A program made the translations under genes and the position numbers. Shown piece after piece: positions 1 through 10,018 of a DNA stretch of 64,000 bases. The first letter of the stretch is position 1. Every line of letters starts with the position of its first letter. The notes beneath the pieces were generated by a model, which made no database searches, was not told the DNA's origin, and saw nothing but the letters and a program-made list of their open reading frames with translations. The DNA comes from Strix aluco (lineage: Eukaryota; Chordata; Aves; Strigiformes; Strigidae). Location: contig NW_027436638.1 of assembly GCF_031877795.1 (NCBI RefSeq), forward strand, positions 558,001 through 622,000. Direction: 5' to 3'.

Positions 1-143
1 TATATACTTAGCCAACTATCGTGTGTTCAATTAGTACATTGTGAGTAGTTAATAAATGTTTAGACTTGGAGACTTGTTGTCCGCTCCATTGGGGATTTGC
101 GAATCTGAGTCACTTGTCCCCCTCGTCTGAGCGGGACGTGACA
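1..143 (+). mobile_element. 3' end of an LTR, cut by the window edge
   Basis: The first bases are unlike the telomere-like repeats that follow. They carry an AATAAA polyadenylation signal near 52-57, a GT-rich and then C-rich stretch, and a CA end at about 143. This is the layout of the R-U5 end of a retroviral LTR. A short linker of about 25 bases then leads into CCCTAA-type repeat. The start lies outside the window, so neither the terminal inverted repeat nor a target duplication can be checked. It could be another LTR inserted in the same telomere-like tract as the complete one at 1076-1767. Confidence 0.35.
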
Positions 144-169
144 ACCTGTCTCTAGGTTCAGGACATAAC

Positions 170-1075
170 GCCAAGCCCTAACCTTAAACCCTAACACAAG
201 CCCTATCCCTAAGCCCTAACCCTAATCCTTAACCCAAACCCCTAACCCCAACCCCCTAACCCTAACCCCTAACTTTAACACATAAATCCTAACCCCAACC
301 CCTATCCCTAACCCGTAACCCCATGTCCTAACTACTAACCCTAACCCCTAACACATACACCTAACTACTAACCTTAACCCTAACCCCTAAACCTAACCCT
401 AACCCCTAACACTTAACCCTAAAATCCAAGCATAACACATAACCCAAGACCTAACCTCTCAACCTAACCCTAACCCCTAACGCTAACCCTAAACATAACC
501 CCTAAGCCCTAAATCAGCCCCTAACACTAACCCCTACCCCCAATCCCTAATCATAACCCTAACCCGTAACCCTAAGTCCCAACCCTTAAGCCCCAACACA
601 TAACCCTAACCCACAACACTAACCCCTAACCCTACCCCCAACCCATAACATGCAACACTAACACCTAAGCCTAACCCCTAACACAATTCCTAACACCTAA
701 CATTAGCCATAACACTAGCCCCTAACCCTAACGCCTAACCCTAACCACTAACCCCAAGCCCTAACACTAAAACCTAACCATAACCCCTAACCCTAACCCC
801 TAAGCCTAACCCATAACCCCTAACCCCAACACTAAACCTAACCCTAACCCTAAATTCTAAACTCTAACCACTTACACTAACCCATAACCCTAACCCTAAG
901 CCCTAACCATAACCCACAACCCCAACCCCAATCCCTAACACCAACAGCTAACCCTAACCCCTAACCATAGCCACTAACCTAAACCCCTAACCCTAATCCC
1001 TAACACCAACAGCTAACCCTAACCCCTAACCATAGCCACTAACCTAAACCCCTAACCCTAACCCCTTACCCTAAC
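170..1075 (+). repeat. degenerate telomere-like (CCCTAA)n tract, first block
   Basis: Nearly every 5-7 bases match CCCTAA or a one- or two-base variant (CCCCTAA, CCATAA, CACTAA, CCTTAA). The C-rich strand reads 5' to 3' on the + strand, which is the orientation at a left chromosome end. No long pure array is present, so this is subtelomeric or interstitial telomere-like DNA rather than the functional terminal tract. A unit of roughly 65 bp holding CACCAACAGCTAACC and CATAGCCACTAACC is directly duplicated at about 940-1060, showing local segmental duplication inside the tract. Confidence 0.9.
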
Positions 1076-1767
1076 TGTAAGGAACTGTGTTAGACATTGT
1101 TTGTCTCAACATTGCTGCTCCGCGACCACCACTTCCCACCCCCAGCATCCTGTTGTTCTGAAGGAGTACGCTACAGAGTCCCCGAAAAAACCACGACATC
1201 CGCTCAAAGTGAGAACAATGACAGCCTTGGCAGTGCCTGCCAAGCTGTACCTGCGCGCGAGCTGGGTGCGGGACGAGGAAGACGTGCAAAGGCTGAAGGC
1301 ACTGCAGGTCGACCCCCCCCGCCAGAACACCTGGGCATGCGCGTATGGAGGACCACGGGGCGGCACATATTACAATGAGCTCCGTGGAAATGGGCGGACT
1401 CTTCGGGGAAATCGTGGGGACTAAAGGACTGCGTACGCCTCTCTTGGTGCCACCGTCTTTGCAACCTGCTTCGACACCTGTTACCTGGAGCTGGGACCTC
1501 GGCGGAGCTTGGAGCACCACCACCTGCACCGAGGCCGAGTCTACGCAACATCGTTGGATCCCTGGTGGTGGCGGTAATTAGCTGCATCTCTACCGTTTTC
1601 TGGCTTAGGGATTCTGACTTTCTCTTTCCTTTTCTCTCTGTCCTATCGCTATTACTAATTGTTACGGGAAATAAAGCTCACAAGGTTATACAGCATTTGA
1701 CCTCGTTTGTGTCTTAATCTCGCTCTTGGGATCGTTTAAGAACCCGCCCCGATATTGGATCGGGACA
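1076..1767 (+). mobile_element. solo LTR inserted in the telomere-like repeat
   Basis: A 692-bp non-telomeric block with TG at its start (TGTAAGG) and CA at its end (CGGGACA). It is flanked on both sides by CTAAC (1071-1075 and 1768-1772), consistent with a 5-bp target duplication, although the repeat background makes the match less informative than usual. An AATAAA signal lies near 1671. The short open frames on both strands between 1071 and 1587 have no recognisable product and are taken as chance frames within the LTR. There is no internal retroviral sequence, so it is a solo LTR. The family was not identified; a 5-6-bp duplication would suit a class II or class III element. Confidence 0.7.
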
Positions 1768-4700
1768 CTAACCCATAAACCTAACTCCTAACTCTAACCC
1801 CTAACACCTAACCCTAATCCCTAACCACTAACCCTTACCCCGAACCTTAATCCATAACCCTGAATCCTAAACCTAAACCCTAACATTTAGTGCCAAACCC
1901 TAACCCTAAAGCTAACCCATAACACAAGCCCTAAGCCTAACCCCTAAACCTAAGCACTAACCCTAAGCCATAAACCCTAACACTACCCCCTAAACCTTAA
2001 CACCTACCCCTAACCCCGAGCTCTAACCCCTACACTAACCCTAACCATAACCCCTAACCCTAATCCCTAACCCCAAACCCTAAACCCTAACCCTAACACT
2101 AACCCTTAATCCCAAACCCTAACCACTAACCCCTACCCATAACCCCTAACCCTAAGCCCTAAACCTAACCCTAAGTCCTAACTCCTAACCCCTAAACACT
2201 AACCCATAACCCTAACTTCTAACCTCTAACACTAACCCCTAACCCTACCCCCGAAACCTAACCCTTTACCCCAAGCCCTAACCCTAAATCTAACACTAAC
2301 CTATAACCCAAACCCCTAAGCCTAACACCTATCCCTAACCATATCCCTAAAGCTAACCACTAACCATAACCCTAACCCCTAACCCTAACCCCTAAACCTA
2401 ACCCTTAAACCTAAACCCTAACCCTAAGCGCTAACCCATAACAATAACCCTAAACCTTAACCCCTAAAACTAAGCCCTAACCCTCAATCTAGTCCCTAAC
2501 CACAAGCCCTAACCCTAAATCTAGTCCCCAACCACAAGTCCTAACCATAAGAACTAGCCCTAACCCCAAACCCTAACCCCCAACCCCCAAGCCCTAACCA
2601 CTAAACCCCAAGCCCTAACCCCTAAACCCTAACACTAAGCCCTAAACCTAAGTCTAGTCCCTAACCATATGACCAAGCCCTAAGCCCAAGACCTAATCCC
2701 AAACCCTAACCCCCTAACCCCTCACTCCTAAACCCTAGCCCTAACCCCTCACTCCTAAGCCCTAGCACCTCACTCCTAAGCCCTAGCCCTAAGCCCTAAC
2801 CCTAAACCCTAACCCCAAGTCCTAAACCTAACCGTTAACCCCAAACCCTAACCCCTAACCCTTAAACCATAACAGTAAATCCTAACCCTAAACCATAACC
2901 CTAACCTCTAAACCCTAACCCCTAACATTAACCTCTAACGTCTAAACCCTAACCGCTAACTCTGACCCCTAAGCCCTAAACCTAAGACCTAATCCTTACG
3001 CCTAACCCCAAATCCCTAACCCTAACCCCAGGTCGTAAACCTAAGACCTAACCCTAAACTCTAAACCCAAAGCCCTAACACTTAAGCCCTAACCAATAAC
3101 CACTAACCATAACCCCTAACTCCAACCCCTAACCCCTAAACCTAACCCATAACCTGCAACAGTAACCCCTAACCCTTACCCCTAACTCAAATCCTACCCC
3201 CTAACACTAACCATAACACTAACCCTTAACCATAATGCCTAACCCTAACCACTAACCCCAAGCCCTAACACTAAACCCTAACCCCAACACTAAACCTAAC
3301 CCTAACCCAAAGACCTAACCACTAATCCTTAACCCTAACACCTAACTCCTAACCACTAAACACTAACTCATAACCCTAACCCCTAACCATAACCCATAAC
3401 CCTAACCCCAATCCCTAACACCAACAACTAACCCCAACCCCTAAACCCTAACCCCTAATCACTAACCCTAACCCCAACCCCTAATCACTAACCCTAATCC
3501 CAACCCCCAAACCCCAACCTCTAAGCCCCAATGTCCCAACCCTAACCCCAACCCCTAAGACCCAACCCTAACCCCAAACCTTAACCCCAACCCCCAAGCC
3601 CTACCCCTACTAACCCCAACCCAAACCCCTAAGTCCTACCCCTAATCACTAACCCTAACCCCAACCCCTAATCACTAACCCTACCCCCCGCCCCTAAGCC
3701 CTACCCCTAATCACTAACCCCAACCCCTAAGCCCTACCCCCAATCACTAACCCCAACCCCTAAGCCCTACCCCCAACCCCTAAGCCCTACCCCTAATCAC
3801 TAACCCTAACCCCAACCTCTAATCACTAACCCTAACCCCAACCCCTAAGTCCTAATGCCAACCCCTAAGCCCTACCCCTAATCACTAACCCTAACCCCAG
3901 CCCCTAAACCCTACCCCCAACCCCAACCCCTAAGCCCTACCCCCAATCACGAACCCCAACCCCTAAGTCCTACCCCTAATCACTAACCCCAACGCCTAAC
4001 CCCCAATCCCAACCCCTAAAGCCTAACACTAACCCCTGAACCCAACCCCTAATCACTAACCCTAAACCCAACCGCTAATCACTAACCCTAAGCCCAAGCC
4101 CTAACCCCAACCCCCAACCGCTAACCCTAACCCCCAAGCCCTACAACCTTACCCTAACCTCTAACCCCTAACCCTAACACTGACTCTTAACCCCTTACCC
4201 TAACCCCAAAACCCTAATCGCTAACCCTAAACCCTAACCCCTCCCCTTAAACCCTAATCCTAAACTCTAAACCCAAAACCCTAACAACTCCTACCCCTAA
4301 CCCGCTACCCCTAACCCCTAATGCGTACCACTAAACCCTAACCCCTAACACTAACTCCTAACCCTACCCCCTAAACCTAATCCCTTACCCCCAGCCCTAA
4401 CCCCTATCCCCAACCCCTAATCCCAATACCTAACCCCTAACAATAACCCTAACCCTAATGCATAACCCTAACCCCTAAACCTAACCTCTAAGCCCAAACC
4501 CTAACCCCTAACTCTAATCCCTAACCCTTAACCCCCAGCCCTAACCCTAACACCCCTAACCCCTAACACCAACCCTTAACCCCAACCCTTAACCCCTAAA
4601 ACCTAACCCTAACCCCTAACCCTAACCTCTAACCCCTAACCCTATCCCTAACCTCCAACACCTAGACCTAACCCCTAACCCCGTCCATAACACTGTCCCC

Positions 4701-5345
4701 TAACTCCTAACCCTAACCCCAAGACCTAACCCTAAACTCTAAACCTAAAGCCCCAACACCTAAACCCTACCCCTAACCTTAACTCTCACCCTAATCCCTA
4801 ACCCTAACTCCTTCCCCTACCCTAACCCTAATCCTAATCCCTATCCTTCCCTTGACCCTAACCCTAACATGTAAATCTAACCCTAATCTGAAACCTAACC
4901 CAACCCTAACCCCTAAACCTACCCCTAACTCACCCTCACCCTCAATCCTAACCCAACCCCCAACCCCTAACACCTAAGACCTACCCCTAAACACTAACCC
5001 AAACCCATAACCTTAACCCTAACCCCAACCCTTAACCCCCAACATTAAAACCTAACCCTAACCATAACCCCTAACCCTCACCCTAATCTTAACCACTAAC
5101 CCTAACCTCTTCCCCTACCCTAACCCTAATCCTAACCCTAACCCTCCCCTAACCCTAACATGTAAATCTAACCCCAACCCTAACCCTCACCCTAACCCCT
5201 AACCTGACACCCTAGCCCTTATCCGACACACTAACCCTAACCCTAACTCAAACCCCTAACCCCAACCCTAATCACCATAATGCCTAACCCTTATTGCCCT
5301 AACCCTAACTGCCCTACCCCCAACTCGTAACCCCTAACCCCAACC
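1768..5345 (+). repeat. degenerate telomere-like (CCCTAA)n tract, second block
   Basis: Continuation of the same CCCTAA-derived repeat after the solo LTR. Composition drifts along the block. Around 3450-4130 it becomes an array with CTAATCACTAACC, CCCCAACCCC and CTAAGCCCTACCCC elements recurring every few tens of bases. Around 4790-4880 and again at 5100-5175 there is a repeated module containing CTTCCCCTACCC and ACATGTAAATCTAACC. No gene is seen. Open frames over this block are products of the repeat lacking stop codons in some frames. Confidence 0.9.
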
Positions 5346-5610
5346 CCTAATCCTGCCGCTGAGTCCACCCTCTAACCGTAACCACACCCCTCGCCCTGCC
5401 TAGTAACCCTAACCCCACCCCCAGCCCCACCTAGTAACCCTTCACCCAGCCCCCAGCCCCACCTAGTAACCCTTGACCCAGCCCCCAGCCACATCTAGTG
5501 ACTGTAGCCCCATCTCCAGCTCTGCCTAGTAACCCTAGTCCCACCCCTGGCCCTAACCCCAGTAATCCTAACCCTACCCCCAGCCCCACCTACTAACCAT
5601 AGCCACACCT
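5346..5610 (+). repeat. C-rich satellite with CCCCACCTAGTAACC core
   Basis: The telomere-like repeat changes into imperfect tandem units built around CAGCCCCACCTAGTAACCC, spaced about 40 bp apart and recurring about five or six times with decay. The final copies read CTACTAACCATAGCC. The units still contain TAACCCT, so this satellite probably grew out of the telomere-like tract. No coding potential is seen. Confidence 0.6.
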
Positions 5611-5777
5611 ACTTGTTGTTATTGGTATAGGTTGTGATGGAGTGAGTGTAGGTGGAGGATGTTATGTTGTTGTGTGGTGGTGGGTGTTATGGGGGGGGTA
5701 GGGGTTTATTCATTGGTGTCAGGTGTGTGGTGTATTAATATTATACAGTAAAAGAATAAAAATAGTAAGTGTGGTGC
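5611..5777. other. G/T-rich spacer, no feature seen
   Basis: A short stretch with TGTTGTTGTGTGGTGG-like composition and a run of eight G. It separates the C-rich satellite from the inverted repeat. No gene or known element is recognised. Confidence 0.5.
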
Positions 5778-5871
5778 AGCAGTAGAACATGGCCAAATTA
5801 CCAGGGAGTAATGTAGTTTAAATTTTTTTTTAATGATTACTCCCTGGCAACAGCCATGTTCTAGTACTGCT
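5778..5871. repeat. inverted repeat able to form a hairpin
   Basis: The left arm (5778-5812) and right arm (5836-5871) are reverse complements over 12 bp (CCAGGGAGTAAT against ATTACTCCCTGG) and about 16 bp (AGCAGTAGAACATGGC, with a 3-base indel in the other arm). They are separated by a T-rich loop of about 23 bases. It could be a foldback element, the fused ends of a small DNA transposon, or a remnant of subtelomeric rearrangement. There is no coding sequence in it. Confidence 0.7.
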
Positions 5872-5884
5872 AATTACCAATTAA

Positions 5885-6010
5885 CTAAAAGAGACAAAGA
5901 GAGAAATACAGACACAAAGTCCAAGTCTGAGAGAGACACAGAGAGACAAAATCAGAGAGACAAAGTCAGACACATGGCGAGAGAGACAGAGACAAACGGC
6001 AAACACATAG
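5885..6010 (+). repeat. GAGACA-rich low-complexity stretch
   Basis: A purine-rich run of AGAGACA and GAGAGACA motifs with irregular spacing. It keeps a reading frame open (an open frame spans 5833-6423), but the predicted protein is a low-complexity K/R/D/T string. I regard it as a repeat shadow rather than a gene. Confidence 0.6.
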
Positions 6011-6057
6011 AGACAAACTTACACATCCAGAGAAACCACACAAGAGCCAACCCCAAC

Positions 6058-6330
6058 AAATACACCTTTGTTAGAACTGCATTACAGAACAGCTTTTACT
6101 TATTTAATAAAGTTAGAACCAAGAGCAAATACAGCTTCATTGAGCCTACCTTGCACAAAGCTTTTATTTACTTTGGAAACCTTACAAGCACTGCAAGTAC
6201 ACCTTCACTAAACCCACATTACAAACCACCTTTTACATCCTTATTAAACCTTGGAACCAACAGCAAATACACCTTTATTGAACCTACACTACACAAAAAC
6301 TTATGGAATTCAAAAACCCCAAAACCATTA
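6058..6330 (+). repeat. 69-bp minisatellite, about four units
   Basis: Units start with AAATACACCTT or a close variant at 6058, 6127, 6195 and 6265, a period of 68-70 bp. Each continues with an ACCTACATTACA-like core. Because 69 is a multiple of three, the array keeps one frame open and makes a repeating peptide. That repetition, not a gene, explains the open frame from 5833 to 6423. Confidence 0.7.
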
Positions 6331-6464
6331 CAAGTGCTTTACCTACCACTATTACCCCTCTCAGCATTTATGGTCATTTCACACATGCCCATTAGGATCA
6401 TGTCTGTACGTAGGGCATACTAACTACATTCATAACTGTTTAGAGACTACTATGACATACGTGA

Positions 6465-7330
6465 GTCCAGGAACACCATTCCCAAGGACCTCAAAAATCA
6501 CCCTGCCTGCCAAAAACTCCATCCCTAGACTGCTCCGCATCCAAACACTGGTAACAATCATCACCTTGCAGAGTGGCCAGGACCAGGGTGAAAAATAAAT
6601 CCCCCAGCTGGGTTGTTTTTTCGTTTTTTTTCTGACTACTCAAAACACTCCACCTGCAACAACAGAAAAACCCCTACATTACATTAAACAGCCATGCACA
6701 GGCAAACACGTTTTAAACACACCACACATTCAGCTACCCCACTAACCACCCCCTGCTCTCAAAGCCATCCCAGTACAGGACCACCACGACATGTCCCTCA
6801 CCCCATGGCTGCATGGCTCCTCGGGAACACTGTTCCCGGAGGCCTCCAAAATCGCCCTGCCTGCAAAAACCCCGGCCCTAGACCTCTCCGTGTCCAAACA
6901 TTGGCGATGATTGTCGCCTCGCAGAGTGGCCAGGACCGGGGAAAAAAACCCAGCTGGGGGAAAAAAAAAAAGAATTCCCTGGCTGTTTTTGGTTTGTTTT
7001 TTTTTTTTTTTTTTCCCCCTAACTACTCAAAAAATTCAACTCCACCTGCAAGAAAAAAAAAAAAAACATTAAACACTCATGCACAGGCAGACACATACTA
7101 AACACACCACTCATTCAGCTACCCCACTAACCACCCCCTGCTCTCAGGAAACCCACCCGGCCACCTGACCCCCACAACACTTCCTTGACCCACTGCTGTG
7201 GCACTCCTCGGAACGTGGTTCCTGAAGGCCTCTAAAAATCACCCTGCCTGCAAACGCCACGGCCTGAGCCTAACCTCCACCCAAACGCTGGCCATGAACA
7301 TCACCTGACAGAGCGGCCAGGACTAAGCGA
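6465..7330 (+). repeat. subtelomeric satellite, monomers of about 350-390 bp, two to three copies
   Basis: Three landmarks recur in the same order. GGAACAC-type palindromes followed by TCACCCTGCCTGC occur near 6470, 6820 and 7208. CAGAGTGGCCAGGAC occurs near 6570, 6921 and 7308. CATGCACAGGCA followed by ATTCAGCTACCCCACTAACC occurs near 6693 and 7079. The spacings are about 350 and 388 bp, the difference coming mostly from A/T runs. Divergence between monomers is visible but modest. Partial similarity (CTCATTCAGTATCTACTC) continues near 7470. No gene is seen; open frames here are shadows. Confidence 0.75.
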
Positions 7331-8155
7331 CAATAAACCAGGTCAGGGAGATAAAGAAATCCCCCTGCTCAAGAGTTTCTTTATTTTTAAAAGACACATT
7401 AACTTTCTCTAAATTCAATATACCCTGAAATGAAAAACATCCTCACATACAAGGATAGATGCCTTCCAAAACTAACACTCATTCAGTATCTACTCTATCT
7501 AACCATCACCTCCCGGAGTGGCAGATCACCCCAACTGCATCATCATGCACCTCAAGCCATCACAATCACTTCATATGATTCCACACCGCAGGCCCTCATA
7601 GTTGGAAGAAGAGGAATATGTTCCCCTCTGTGCACTGCTCCCGGTCCTTCTTTGCTTCATTTTGTACACTCTGGAAAACTTCATGGAAGCATTTGCTTCT
7701 GGATTCCCGGTGGCCCTATTGTACCTGCAAAAGGCAAAAGAAGGAACTCTAGAGCCTGCTTGCCAATATCTACTGCCTATCCCCAAAACCAACCTACACA
7801 ATCTCCACCCGAACAGGCCACGCTCACCGACAAATCATCATCCCCTTCTGGGACCATTCCACCCCATCCAGAATGGCTACAAACACACAAAGCAGCTCCA
7901 CCTCAAACACACACGTCTACATGCTCACAAACATGACCTAAGGATGCAAGAGTACCACACAGGGTAGAGTTAATGCCAGACCAAGAGACACAGCCTGACA
8001 GTACACACAACGATGCTGAGGTGATGTGACGTAGATGCCCAGGTGTGGCCTGCCATGTGAGAATGCCAGAACGGTGGATGATATATGGGCGATAACACCT
8101 CAGTGAGTAATGGAGACAAAACACTGTGAAAGACTAAAGACTACAATGACACAGG
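7331..8155. other. no supported gene; possible minus-strand exon-like segment
   Basis: Mostly unique sequence between the satellite and the retroviral remnant. On the minus strand, a pyrimidine tract ending in TTTTGCAG (near 7725-7735) precedes about 50 open codons ending at a stop near 7571. This resembles a terminal exon, but the predicted peptide resembles no protein I know and a second frame is also partly open. On the + strand, open frames of 168 and 121 codons overlap the same interval without recognisable domains. I do not call a gene. Confidence 0.3.
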
Positions 8156-8540
8156 TGTGGGAGATACGGACATGCCGACAATCAACATGATTAAGCAATG
8201 TCAATTTTATTGCGGTGAAGCAAGCCTTTTATAATGCTAGTGAGAATCACATGATATAATGTGATATATATAATGTGGTATAATTCTTTCTGACTGGACA
8301 GTTAGCTTTGCACAAGCTCCTTAAGCTCTTTCTTCTGATTGGATGAAAACTGCCACATTGACATTGTACAAACTTCCTTCTCTGCCCAAACCCACACCCT
8401 GAAGTTGTTTAACTTCCCGTGTTCTTCTTCATTCTTTCCGGGTTATGTCCTTGCCGACGCTGAGGCTTTACCAGTCTTGCTCATATGCAGGATTGCTCAC
8501 AGGTCCATTTTCTCGCAGGGACTCCTTTAGAATCCCCACA
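8156..8540 (-). mobile_element. LTR of an alpharetrovirus-like element, minus strand
   Basis: Read on the minus strand, it starts TGTGGGGATT (8540) and ends CTCCCACA (8156), giving a six-base terminal inverted repeat (TGTGGG/CCCACA). A TATAAAAGG box lies near 8228-8236 and an AATAAA signal at about 8208-8213, in the expected order TATA then poly(A). Immediately upstream (8541-8560 on +) is an AAAAAGAGGGA-type polypurine tract. The length of 385 bp is in the range of short avian retroviral LTRs. It is the 3' LTR of the env remnant next to it. Confidence 0.7.
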
Positions 8541-8559
8541 TATCCCTCTTTTTGTTTTT

Positions 8560-9090
8560 AAGCAATCTAAACTCCTTGTAAGCCTTTTTGCAACGATTGT
8601 CCAATACAGGTAATTTAGCATGGCAAAATAATAGCAAACACAATAATCACAATAATTACAATGATTCCTCCTTTTAACAATTCTTTTAACCATCCTGTAA
8701 TTCCCAGGGAGTCAAACCATTCAGATAAGGCATTCCTTCAAGATCTTCACATCCATGCCCTTGTGCTAAAAGCAAAAATCAATGGCAGCTCTATTTTGTA
8801 ACATAGCATGTCTAACACTATCAGCATCAGTTAAAAGACCACTTAAAGCTAAAGAAGTAGCATTAGTTTGTTTGCTAAGCCAAAACTGCAGTGGATTCGG
8901 CCATGTATCCACAGGTATTTCTACCAAGCACGTAGAGAACGGATTTTCAGGGCTTCCGGTGGCGTTTGGTTGTGAGACCACCCATCCTTCACCCTGAGAC
9001 AGGTTCCAACACAGGCCAAACACCGAGCAGGAACCCAGCGAGAGCTGGCATCTGTGAAAACACAAACATAACCCTCGCTCCAAGTTAATA
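8560..9090 (-). pseudogene. env: env transmembrane-subunit remnant, alpharetrovirus-like
   Basis: In minus-strand frames there is a segment recognisable as the ectodomain of an alpha/beta-type retroviral transmembrane subunit. It includes an LQNRAAIDF motif followed, in a shifted frame, by a cysteine-containing segment where the family has its disulphide loop. Further on (about 8620-8670), an isoleucine/valine-rich stretch matches a membrane anchor. The pieces lie in different frames and are separated by stops, so the gene is dead. Upstream parts of env, gag and pol are absent. The order env then polypurine tract then LTR at 8540-8156 fits the 3' end of one old provirus. The subfamily assignment is inferred from motif similarity only. 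Confidence 0.7.
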
Positions 9091-9639
9091 TCTCATTCGG
9101 TTTCTGTTTCATCTTTCTTAACTTCCTTTTTCCAGTATCAAAGATTGGGTAAAGACCAAGATCAAAGTGAGAGGAAGACTGAGAAGAAGGATACTTTCAT
9201 ATTGCCTTCTGAAGAAACCAACCTCACACCCAGCTGTTACCTAGATGTGATTTCTATCTTTGTCTCAGGCATTTTCCCCTTTTCGCATTTACCTGACCTT
9301 TGGTCATTCTCAGAACATCATCGGTTTGGGAGGAGAGCCCTTCAAACTTCTTTCTGTAGCTCTGGGATCCAGCACTTATCTGGGTGGCACCTGTAACTGT
9401 GAATGTAAAAGTGTTTTTCTTCCTTGGAGCTTTTTCTTCATTGTGACTGTCTAGAACACGGGGATGGATCAGACACCTTCCAGGGTGCCTTCGAGCTGAA
9501 ATGATTCTATCGTTCTAGGAGAAATACAGTCATACAGCTCTCTACCCTACTTTATGGAGAGTATCTTGCATAAACCTCAGGTGGTCATGATGTAATTTTT
9601 TTTTCTATTTGGAAACCTAATTTTTAATCATTTGAATGG
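9091..9639. other. no feature recognised
   Basis: About 550 bases upstream, in the minus-strand sense, of the env remnant. It may include further decayed retroviral sequence, but no motif is visible. Open frames of 60-83 codons on the + strand lack any recognisable signature. Confidence 0.4.
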
Positions 9640-10018
9640 GGACTCTTTAGTCCGAGGAGGAGAAGGCTAAAGGGGACACCTCATCACTCTCTACAACTAC
9701 GTCTTGTAGAGAGGTTGGTGCTGGTCTCTTCTCACAGGTCATTAGCGATAGAACAAGAGGGAATGGCTTTCAAGTGCAACAGGGGAGGTTCAGACTGGAC
9801 ATTAGGACAAGATTTTTCACAGAAAAGAGTGGTCAGACGGTGGAATAGGCTGCCCAGGGAGGTGGTGGAGTCTCCATCCCTGGATGCGTTTAAGGGTCGT
9901 TTGGATGCGATGTTGCGGGATGTGGTGTAGGGGAGAACTTTGCAGAGTAGGCTGAGGGTTGGACTCGATGATCCCAAGGGGTTTTTTCAACCTGAACGAT
10001 TCTGGGATTCTGTGAAAT
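9640..10018 (+). mobile_element. CR1 LINE 3' end fragment
   Basis: The sequence has the familiar order of an avian CR1 tail: a GAGGAGAAGGCTAAAGGGGACACCTCATC-type opening, then CTCTACAACTAC, TAGAGAGGTTGGTGCTGGTCTC, GGGCTGCCCAGGGAGGTGGTGGAGTC-like and CCATCCCTGGATGCGTTTAA-like blocks. It ends in GATTCTGGGATTCTGTGAAA, the degenerate ATTCTRTG 3' repeat. It is 5'-truncated and noticeably diverged. The small open frames inside it are remnants of the CR1 tail, not host genes. Confidence 0.9.

Noticed and set aside
1071-1587. Overlapping open frames on both strands within the first LTR
   Set aside because: They lie wholly within a solo LTR with TG/CA ends and a flanking duplication, overlap one another, and match no retroviral gene.
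170-5345. CRISPR-like array or functional telomere
   Set aside because: Repeats have no regular repeat-spacer structure, and the CCCTAA units are too degenerate for a functional terminal tract.
5833-6423. 196-codon open frame
   Set aside because: Explained by a GAGACA-rich stretch followed by a 69-bp tandem repeat whose length is a multiple of three.
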